Assembly (NCBI GenBank): GCA_014898425.1 | Contig: RCSZ01000009.1 | Coordinates: 620,001 to 684,000 of the forward strand | DNA from: Botryotinia globosa | Taxonomy: Eukaryota; Ascomycota; Leotiomycetes; Helotiales; Sclerotiniaceae | Length of the DNA stretch: 64,000 bases | Direction: 5' to 3' | In this document: piece after piece, positions 11,506-20,977 of the stretch | Position numbering within the stretch: the stretch's first letter is position 1 | How the letters are laid out: each line of letters starts with the position of its first letter | Made by a program: the position numbers and the translations under genes | The notes under the pieces: model-generated | The model's database searches: none | Seen by the model: only the letters and a program-made list of their open reading frames with translations | What the model was told of the DNA's origin: nothing

Positions 11506-12311
11506 GGCACAAATGGAGAGACTGGAATCGGCATTGAGGTTAGTAAGTAATCTAGGGCTTAGACCAGAAGCCACTGCTTGATACCCTCTCCGTATGAGTT
11601 CTGGAATCGAATAGTACACGTTGTTAGCGGAGAAGATAAGTGCAGTAGGCGCGGTACTTGTGAGCTGGGATATATTTAGTTGGAAGAGTGGTAATCGATC
11701 TTGGGCAAAATTATGCACGGCTTTGATAGTTCTTGACACACAAATGAAAATAAATTCAAACCTGACGCATTATGATCTTTCGTCGCAATGAATGCATCTT
11801 ATTATACTTTAGTATTGCCACTCAGTAGAAAGCTTGAATGGATTCTAGCTTTTTGCGATGAACAGTCACGGCCTAGCCAATTTAGAGTCATAAATGATTC
11901 TTGGGAGCATTCATACCATGACTGAAAGTAACATGAGTCTGACATAACTTCCTATACCTTTTCCACAAAAGTCTTTGCTTTCTCTCTACCCTCTTCTTTT
12001 ACACAACAAGACAAAGAACCCAAGCATCGAACGTCACAACTTGCACAACTTGAGATAACCTCCCGATTCAAGTCAACATAGTCGAACCAAACACTGCCAG
12101 GTATTACTAAATATTGTATGGCCTTAGTTAAACTACAACTTGTCGCTAAGTACATCAAATAGATCCAGATAACGATTTACATATTTTTAGCTCGTCGAAT
12201 ATTGGAGCTCAACAAACACTTAGGATAATCTTCTACCCAAGTGTTGTGGTGAGATTTGCTCTTTACGAACACTTTTAGCATATCTAATTGTCAAAACAGG
12301 ACAACTTCGAA
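11506..12311. other. Intergenic, no gene seen
   Basis: No supported gene. It includes the leader of the gene at 12312. Two minus-strand frames (part of 11320-11739, and 11952-12158) have shadow-like composition. Confidence 0.45.
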
Positions 12312-12695
12312 ATGAAGACAAATCCGATCATCAGCGCCTCTAAAGCATCGGCTGAGGCGTCCGAAGTCACTAAGAGCAAGACAAAAAAGACGAAGAGCAG
12401 GGCAGTGATGCTTGAGAAAAAGAAAAAGCGTCTGGAGCTGGACCGCCGCGAGAAGAGTTCAAAGCTGCCATCCAACCTTTCTCAGAGTCCAGGAGACTCC
12501 GGCCTGGGTTGCATTAAAGGTATGTGCTAAAACTCTTATATGGCCGGAAAATCCGGCTGATACGCTTGAACCTCACTAATATGATTAGAATCAACAAAAG
12601 ATAAACCAAAAGAGCCAAAATACACACCAGAAAAGATTGCAGAATTCGCAAAATTGGGCTTGCATCTAGGCGAATATAGGATGGGGCGGGATTAG
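12312..12695 (+). CDS. Two-exon small basic protein, unrecognised
   Basis: Exon 1 is 12312-12519 and exon 2 is 12589-12695. The 69 nt intron has a GTATGT donor, a CACTAAT branch site and an ATTAG acceptor. The spliced frame ends at TAG and encodes 104 residues. I chose the first in-frame ATG; the frame opens upstream only at a TTG. Residues about 20-55 are very rich in lysine and arginine with serine and alanine, and look like a disordered nuclear-type segment. The second exon ends in a short helical motif (EKIAEFAKLGLHLGEYRMGR). No domain is recognised, but the clean intron supports a real gene. Confidence 0.6.
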
Positions 12696-13606
12696 ATCGG
12701 AGGATAATGAAATACTAAATTGGTGACTAAAGCAAATTTTCAGTGGGAGGATTAAGGTGTGGATATTGGGCTGGATATGCTGGCATTAAAGGTACTTCGA
12801 ACAGGCATTGATACCACGAAGATAGTTGCAAATATACTTTTATTGTAGTTTTCCTCAGACTTGACATCCAAGTCAATCATACCAGAAATCAATATTCATT
12901 GCTAAAATAGCGCCTGCTGGCGTCCAATCTTTTTTCCAAAATTCACAGCACTAGCTGATTGTATGCAGAGCCTGTACATAAAGTTTTAGGATTCCTCAAT
13001 ATTATACACTCACAAAACTCGTCAACGAATGCAATCTTCTTGCCAAATACTTCAAGAACGTAAACATGAGCACAACCGTGTTCTATTCACCGCGAGCTCG
13101 TGATCTATATTGCACCTGTCACGAATTACTCGCTCTATAACAGCGGTTTCAATAGGTATTTCTAAGTAGGACCAAGAGAAAGATTAAGGAGTTCGCCGAG
13201 AAACATGATCCCGACGGATGATGGCAGAGCAAAACATTCTGTAATGATACCTAAGTAAGTACCATAATGCTCTTACTCGAATTCTGTTGCGAACAATAGT
13301 CGGAAGGATTTTATATCTGCCACAGGATATTTCTCATACTTTTCAGACGTTGTGATATGCATGAAACCCCAAACGTGTACTTGGATGATGATTGGCGGAG
13401 ATCACTATACCGAGTTACCGAAGGTAGGACGAGGTGGGGGATGTTACACGTGATGTTCTCCAGAGATTCAATATATGTATTTAGCAACGGGAGAAACCTT
13501 TGTATTTTGGATTGTATGATTCTTTCTTAACTTCTTCGTAAGATTAAGGCCTCTTTCAGTCATAGAAACTCCTAGAAACCCGATATTTGTTACTGATATT
13601 TCTACC
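12696..13606. other. Intergenic, no gene seen
   Basis: No coding sequence supported. The last ~100 bases probably hold the promoter and leader of the cyclase-family gene. Confidence 0.5.
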
Positions 13607-15214
13607 ATGGCTGAGAAAGAATCTACTACCCCGCGTTACGACCCCTCAATCTACAATACCCCTTTCTCAAAATTACCAAACCCCAAACGAGTATGGATAG
13701 GGGAGCCTGGATCTGCTCTTGAAGGAATAGGTAAGAATCTCTTCCCATTTCTGGACCATAAATCACCTGACAAACTCCATAGGTCGCCTATCCCTTCTCA
13801 CACCAGAAATAGTCTCTTCGGCGGCAACTTCAGAGATCAAGACGGGTAGAAGAGTAGGCCTCGGATGGGACATGACAAAATTGGAGTATTCCCAATTTGG
13901 ACGACAGAAATGTGGTCATAAGATTATTCCACTAAATGGACCAGGCGGGAGTGGATATGGAGCATGTTTTGATGATGTTTATCATATGAATCCCCGTAGG
14001 TGATGGCAATACTTCTTGTTAGTTTGGATGTCTATAGCATGTCTTTACAAAGTTGTCAATCGGAGGTCTCTTGTTCGAAGCTTCTCAATTAGATGATGGG
14101 CAAGTATCCATCTGCGAGAGGCAGGTGAAACCCACGATTTGTTGTGACCTTGTATATTTACCTCAAGTTCTGCTAGTCGAAATTATGACAGGATAATCAC
14201 ACATCCACACATCCACAAGACACATAAAACTACAACTTCGAATCCTAATTTTGGGTTTTTACATATTTTGAATATCACAACAACATTGGCTGACCTATTA
14301 AACAAGAACAAAGCAGTCAATGGGATGGCTTCCGCCACTACTCCCAGCCACGAAATACTTCCGACCCCTCTACATCACAAGACCGAGTGTTCTATGGCGG
14401 CACTACGAAAGATGAGATTATAGATACATCTAATCACCGTATTGGGCTCCAACATTGGGCACCTGAAGGAATTGCCGGTTCGTCTTCACAGTTCCTCTTC
14501 CCCCATTCCAGCTCGCAATTTCATAATGCTCATAATCACATCTAGGCCGTGGTATTCTGATCGACTACGCTCATTGGTGTACCCAACAATCTCCACCTAT
14601 CAAGTACACCAACTTCTCTCTCCACAACATCCCGTTCAAAACGCTCGTCACGATTCTCGCCGATCAAAATATAACCCCTCAACGTGGTGATATCCTCTTT
14701 ATCCGCATGGGTCTGATTTCGGAATGGGATAGGTTCACTGATTCCCAAAAACAAGAATATGCATCCCAAAGTACCCCCGAACATGCTGGCGTTGAACCTA
14801 GTTTGGAATTATTAGAGTGGTTGTGGGATAGTGGAATATCAGCTGTGGCAGGCGATGCTATAAGCTGGGAGGTATATCCTACACAAGGAGAGCTTAGCTG
14901 TCATGAGTATCTGCTCGGAGGATGGGGAATGCCAATTGGTAAATATTTTCCCTGCGGTCTTAAGTTTCCGATGATATTCGATTTCACACGCCTGGCTTCG
15001 CATATTGCATAGGGCATTTGCGTGCAAATCCAAATTCTATCAGATTAATAATCATACCTGCTAACTTATCATTCGCATAGGTGAAATATTCGACCTTGAG
15101 GCCTTGTCTCGTACCTGTCGCGAACTCAATCGATATTCATTTTTCCTAACATCCATGCCATTGAATATGCCCGGGGGAGTTTCTTCACCCCCAAATGCAA
15201 TGGCCATCTTTTAG
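13607..15214 (+). CDS. Cyclase-family (kynurenine-formamidase-like) hydrolase
   Basis: Five exons join in frame: 13607-13730, 13783-13999, 14314-14477, 14546-14938 and 15081-15214, giving 343 residues, a usual size for fungal members of the cyclase family (Pfam Cyclase, the fold of kynurenine formamidase). Diagnostic segments are RLSLLTPEIV near residue 45, GFDD-like GACFDD near 104, SQWDGFRHY near 116, where the family has its metal-binding HxGTHxDxxxH region in a fungal variant form, RGILIDYAH near 171, and a C-terminal GEIFDLEALSR. These proteins hydrolyse or cyclise small amide or lactone-like substrates using a metal ion. The substrate here is unknown. Intron 2 is unusually long (14000-14313, GTGATG donor, AAG acceptor) and is the least certain junction. 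No secretion signal is seen, so the protein is probably cytosolic. Confidence 0.87.
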
Positions 15215-15439
15215 ACGATGATTGGGAAATTGAGAAGAGTAAAAAAGACATATACATCAAGGACAAATGGCCAGAGAGTTCAACAGAGATCTAAGGGCTG
15301 TGGATATAACGTATTGAGTTGGATACTGGTTGATGTAGATATTCTTACACTGGAAAATTTGAGTATAAAAGCTTTCCAGCCAAAATGCTTTGAACGTTGT
15401 ATTCCCTTTAGCACCTACATCTTTGAGACCTATTATCAA

Positions 15440-16310
15440 GAAATCGACCTAACGCAACTCGGGCCAAGCCCACCGCTCTCCAACCAGCCTCTAGCTACTC
15501 CTGCACCAATATTTCCCCAAAGAGAATGACCAGATTAGAAGATCGTAGAGAATGTCAGACAGCAATGGACTTGGCCCAAGTTACGGGTCAACTTCATCAA
15601 TCCCCAGGCTATCAAATGTAATTCCCTCACCCCGATTCCCCGAAGGAAACCGGGAGATTGGAAATTAGCAAAGTCCAACCAGAGGAACGATGAAATTGAC
15701 CTAACGCAACTTTGGCCCAAGCCAGTATCTCTGTACCATTTGTTGCCGTTCTTTGTCATTCCTCGCTCCCCGAAGGGAACGAAGTCAAAAGAAAGCAACA
15801 AAAGGTACACAGATACTGGCTTGGGCCAAAGTTACGGGTCAAGGCCGCCAATTTTTCACCCCCCCGATGCTGTTCTCCATCATTCTACGCTCCCCGAAGG
15901 GAGCGAAGTCAAAAGGCAACAACGGCAGGGTAAAAAACTTGCGGCCTTGGCCTAGGCGACTGTCTTTCCAACCGGCCACCGCTCGATCCCCCGCCATAGC
16001 CGCTAAAACATCCTGATCAATTCAATGAACCACCCCTCTTGACCCCCCGCCTTGGCCGCGCAAGTATCTTGCTGCTCAATCTAATGAAGCACCGTGGTTG
16101 AGAAACAGCCTGTACCCTCACACAACCATCCTGCTCGATGCTCGAATTATCCCCCTTGAGTTCCGGCTTGGTCCAAGTCATCTTGTCCATTCATTAACTC
16201 GAGGCTATCAACTCTAGATAATTCACTACTCTTCATCATTTCAATCTCCCCGGAGGGAAATCAATCAAAAGCATAGTAAATAATATAGAGTTGATAGTCT
16301 CAAATTAACC
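15440..16310. repeat. Array of imperfect palindromes, ~125 bp period
   Basis: The stretch is built of imperfect inverted repeats whose centres carry a CCCC(G/A)AAGGG-like core. Clear centres lie near 15515, 15640, 15771 and 15896, with weaker ones near 16028 and 16150 and a clear last one near 16252. The best hairpin spans about 15697-15843: the left arm contains gcaactttggcccaagcc and the right arm ggcttgggccaaagtt, and pairing continues to a short loop at 15768-15777. A second spans about 16194-16308 (arms carry ctatcaactcta and its reverse complement). Neighbouring palindromes share an arm sequence, so the ttggcccaagttacgggtcaa block recurs in alternating orientation. The base composition is GC-richer than the flanks. 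It may be a decayed fold-back element or an inverted-dimer satellite. No transposase is present. Confidence 0.75.
15985..16097. repeat. Direct repeat of ~55 bp within the palindromic array
   Basis: Two diverged copies in the same orientation lie at about 15983-16036 and 16038-16097. Both read roughly CTyGAyCCCCCGCC, then AGCCGC/TGGCCGC, a central AA-AT-TGAT segment, and end AATGAA-CACC. They overlap the palindromic array and suggest that its basic unit is about 55-60 bp. Confidence 0.55.
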
Positions 16311-16323
16311 CAGGGACAGGATG

Positions 16324-16545
16324 GCTTGAACGGGTAAGTCGCGAAAGTCAAGGTTGAATATTCGACGAATGGAGCGAAAATGGCTGCGCGGATAGAGCGC
16401 CGAAAACAAGAGACGATGGTCAAATAAAAAGAACAGAAGGCTTGGACGGCCAAGGCGCTGACATCAAAAGGTGATGATACAATGAAAGGAACAAAATGTT
16501 TGAACGGCCATGGCGCTGAAACCAAGGGATGACGGGTTGAAGTCC
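16324..16545. repeat. Four diverged ~58 bp direct repeats
   Basis: Units begin near 16324, 16382, 16440 and 16499. The last two are most alike: both carry TTGrACGGCCAwGGCGCTGA and continue with an A-rich tail containing AAAGGAACA. The first two match less well. The minus strand is open across the units only because the repeats lack stops in that frame; I do not call a protein. Confidence 0.5.
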
Positions 16546-18643
16546 CAATCGCCCTACGAAGACGAAGAAGAAAAAGTCTAAAAGGACGGAGGGAAGGCGA
16601 TCTATATATAGGCAAGGGAACTGAAATCTGTCAAGCAGATCACCACGCTAAGAAGTCAACCTATAGTGAATATGAGAGCTGCCAAAAGATTTACTACGCC
16701 GATGAACCAACCACAGCTAGTTCGGCAAACAGGTTCGGCCTTCGGCTTTTCTGGTGAATCGTACGAATGGAATAGGTTCAAGCTAAACATGATTTAAACT
16801 TTAGAAAGACAAATACTTTCTCAATTGGCTAGAAGATGGAAATTTTCATCTCATTGAAACAACCTAACAGCTCATACCACCTATTGACCATTCAAAATTC
16901 ACTACTTAGCTTGCCTTGATCGACAAACAATGAGTCTTTAGTAACCCGTTGTGAGCATACAGTCGCTCATACACATACAAGTTGAAAATGACACATTGTA
17001 TGCAAAATCTGAACCAGCAGTACCTTCATACGTAATCTATGACTTGCATATCGAAGATTTTTACTCGATCTACTTACTAGTCCCGAACGTTGACACTAGT
17101 GGACTACGCTTGTGAAATAATCTAACAATGCCCCTCTACTACACAATGATGATCTTCATCGCGTGAATCCATAACAATATTCAAAGCTAGCTAGATATCC
17201 TTTCTTAGTCAAAAAGAGAATATTCAATAGCTTCCAATCTTATTTTCTGTACCAATTCCCTCGGCATGTTATTTGATTTTGGCTAAGAAGACAATGGCAT
17301 GACAAAAGCGAATTTCTACTCTGCCCCCCCCCCACCAGTGATTCACTTCTTCTAATTACCTAGCTCATCAAATGAGACTAGAATCGACATCCTGATGTTT
17401 CCTCTAGCTTTGGCAGCCAAGAAATAAAGTACCATGGATTTCAAAGATGATAGATCGGAGAGAACAGAGTCTACGAGATCTCAACACTAGACAAAAGAAG
17501 CCTTGCCTTGCAAACTTGTAAAACTTATCCTTGTCAACACCTTTATCCCTCATATGTAGACGAGGTTCGAAGCAAAAAATAAAAATGATACGTGTACTTG
17601 ACTTAATATCAGTCTTTACTTTCATGCTCGCTTGATTCCTTCGAGCTTCCATCTTACCATTAAAGCGTCCCTGAGCCTGCATTTCTACTGCAAGTTTCCT
17701 GAGATTCAGCCCATCCTTTTATGTTCCTGCTCTGATGGCGTTATTGCTTAGCTCTGTAATTGATGATTGTGTCCAGCAGGATCACCTCCTGGAGAACATG
17801 CGTGATGATAAGATAGGCTTGAATAGAGGTACAGATAGAAACTATACATTCAATATGGATATTATAGCAGCCTTTTGCCTTCTCTGATTGCGTTACTTAA
17901 CATGTAGAACGACACCAAGATCAATATTTCACAGTATCACATTTCGAAAACTCAAGACATCAAATCAAGTATTCAATGGTGTAAACTTTTATTCTGTTAT
18001 GGCAATAGTTATATACTCGCTTTTGTATTTGCCCTACTTCATATATAAGTACAACCTGGCCAGGATCTTGCCTATTAGATGCCCATCGTCTTTCGCTTTT
18101 CTTGCCTCTCTCAAGCTTCAGCAGTCATCCCTCCCTCATAGATAGCAGACCCAACATGAAATGCTTCTCCTCGCACTGAACTGACATGGATGACAGAGCC
18201 CGAGTGAAAACCTATTTCACTTGCTCTTCACGTCCCGTTTGTGCCCGAGTCATCCACCCGAAGATAACGGGAATTAAGTCTGACAAGTCTGTTTCTTGAA
18301 TGCTCGCTGATTATAGAGGGTTGAAACTAACTCTCAAATTGGAAAGAAAAAGTTTAAACAACCAAAACGCCAAACAGATCCAGATATATGAGCGTCCCTA
18401 TCATGCAAGAAAAAGATACGCAATGCACTATAAGCAATGCACCAAAAATAACTCCTTAGTATAGATGGCTGACCCAAGTTACCTCCCCAATTCATGATGA
18501 TTGTTTCAGTCGTTCGGAATTTCCATTGTCAGAAAGTCCGAATATGAATATGAACGTTTTTATGAAAGACCCCTCAATGAATTGTATTTATTTGGCATGC
18601 CAAAGTGACTTCCATTGGCCACTGTTTTGAAAGCCGTTTTGTT

Positions 18644-20977
18644 TTATAGCACTTCGTCTTCTTCGGTGATCCTGCCTACTCTCACACCACCAGGACTGAC
18701 TCTTTCGGGCGCCCTAAGTGGCTCTGGTGGTGGCTCGTCTATCATACAAGCATTTTCAAGCATATTCGTCCATTTTCCACTTGTACCAGCATGACTATGT
18801 TTAAGATGTTGACGGAAATGATCCGCGCGGAAAAATTTCTTGGCATGGTTACATTCTCCAAACTTGTGCATGTCTTGTAAATGGGCACCCCTGAGGTCCC
18901 AATCCTCACCAGTCGCCACAGGCATCGAAGATCCCTCGTGATTCGCCATTCCAGTCCTTGGGAAATCTTCACCACAGTATCCACAAGTATCCGCGTCGTT
19001 GGGCCGTGAAGGAGAAGGATGGAAAGCATGCGCCCAATCTAGGAGAGCAGCACATGACCAAGAGTAACGACGGAGGTGCAAAGAATTCTGATGCCTTTCA
19101 GCCTCATTTTTATTCTTGAAACGATTTCGACAGTATAGGCATTCATACTGCTTTTCTTGTTCATGCGTGCTAAATTGTGGTTAGTATTAATAAACAGCTA
19201 GATTTTGAGTGACACTAACTTGAGATCTTCCTGGGTGTCAAATTTCTTAGGTTTTTTGGGACAGCATTCACAAATGAAACCGCCTTGTCTACTGGGAGCA
19301 CTATTGTGTTTCACGTGTCCTAGTGCCTCTGGCATTTTTCGCGCATTAGTTAAAGGTCGACTTTCAGATAAAGCCCGATGATGGGTTGTTCTAGCCGAAA
19401 TTGAACCTCTTGGGCTGGGATTTAGCGACATTGAACCGTTATAGGACACGTCGGTGTTGATGTCCATAGGTCCAGGTGAGAGGCCCCCATGAGACAGCCT
19501 ACCGTACGAGCCCATGCTGGTCGCGCTACTAGCAGTCAATGATAATGAGGATGAGTATGAGTTCCTAGGTAGAGAAGTAGTAGATGATATAGACGTAGAG
19601 CTCGAATGAAAGCGCGGACTTGGTGTTGAGCGTGAGCCAGATTCGCGACGTCGAGCAAGATCACTTGCACTGCCTACGGTGCGTAGTAGGTGTAGACTAT
19701 CATCCCTGGGAGGAGAGGATGCGCGGCGTTTTTGCCCGGCTGTAGTAGAGCAGGGAGAGTATCCTTCACTCCGACCATGATACTCTTCTCCTATCTGTAG
19801 TCGCCTCAGACTCGTTTCTTCCATGTGGAAGCCCTCTTCGTATTCTGGAGAAGGCATCTGAAAGCTGTCCCTAGATTGGCTGGCAATACTTGATGCATCG
19901 TCGGCTATGCTCCCTGACCTCATGTTGTAAGGGTGTGGTGACCTTTCACTGTCTATCATATCGGTCGGTGACCTGAAGTCAAATGTACTCAGATTGCTAA
20001 GTCTGGGATATGGGTTGGCTGGTGAAATGCCAGAAGATAAAGGCGAATCTGCCCATCGATTTATGGGACTCTCTGCAAGTGCCGGTTTGTGTGTATGGAT
20101 TGGCAGAGAGAGTGGCTTGAGTGTAGGATGACCATGTTCCCGCGCTATTCTAGAGGTTGGTGATGCATCGTTTACAGATGAGCTGAACGGAGACTTTGCG
20201 AATGGTCTTGATGGTGTGAAATTATCTCCCCTGCTACCCAACTTTTGTAATAATGATTTGTCGTATGCTTGAGCATTAGTTTGATATGTATCGTGGACAG
20301 AACTTTGAAAGCCTATTGAGGTTCTTGATCTGCGAAACGAAGAATTAGTAAAGGAAGGCACAAGAAAACACTTCATAATCTTCAGTAAAGCATTCATAAG
20401 AGAACTGGCGGTCCTGTTTGTGGGGTGACATGAAATCGAAGGCTCCGGTGTAATTTTAAGATAATAGCACTCACTGTGTCGACCCAATGCTTGCGTTGGA
20501 AGCAGAAAGACTTGAATAGCCTTCATCTTTTGGCAGTGCAATTGCATGGTTGCTCGCATCTTTCGACGGATGGACAGTGATGGTGGCGTTGGAGCTTCCT
20601 CGACGTCCAATGTCTGGTCGTTCATCTGATATGCTATTGCGACTATAGCTCCCATAGAGACTCGAGCCGGCGGGAACCGATGAAATATTTCTTCCCCAGT
20701 CGAGTTCCCGATTTTGATTTGCCCACTGCCACCCAAGATCTCCCCCATTATCTGTGTCTGGAATGTACTTAGGTGGTGGTAAAGGAGGAGGGGGAGACTC
20801 TCTCGCGTTGGGTATAGACATTGGTCCAGCCGCGGCTCTTGAAGAGTTGGAAGAATGGTATCTGTGTTGATCTGAGTATCTATCGGGATATCGATCGGGG
20901 TGGTGAGAGTCTTGTACGTGGATTTCTGGTAAGGGTGTGCTGAAGCTCGGCTTTTGGCCACGCATAGGAATATCCAT
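18644..20977 (-). CDS. C2H2 zinc-finger protein
   Basis: Three exons join in frame: 20977-20475, 20329-19220 and 19169-18644 (introns 145 and 50 nt), encoding 712 residues. The first ~500 residues are low-complexity and disordered, rich in Ser, Pro, Arg and Tyr, as is common in fungal regulators. Zinc-binding motifs follow: CECC with THE near residues 517-540, split by the second intron; a classical finger YECLYC...HQNSLH (C-X2-C-X12-H-X4-H) near 546-568; a CGYCG pair near 597; and a C...HFRQHLKHSH segment near 650. It is probably a nuclear DNA-binding regulator; the target is unknown. About 10 kb without supported genes lies upstream. The C-terminus is acidic (EEDEVL). Confidence 0.9.

Larger units (their letters stand above)
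15215..18643. other. Repeat-bearing intergenic region
   Basis: The first 1.4 kb contains the palindromic array and direct repeats annotated separately. From about 16.7 to 18.6 kb the sequence is AT-leaning with no supported gene; a C10 tract lies at 17324-17333. The plus-strand frame 15218-15529 runs from the cyclase 3' flank into the repeats and is not convincing. The minus-strand frame 16265-16615 simply reads through the direct repeats. Confidence 0.5.

Noticed and set aside
1..13000. Subtelomeric location
   Set aside because: Sparse orphan genes hinted at a chromosome end, but no telomeric TTAGGG array or telomere-linked helicase is present, so I do not claim it.
16265..16615. 116-codon minus-strand frame
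   Set aside because: It only reads through the ~58 bp direct repeats, giving repeated peptide wording; no start context or domain.
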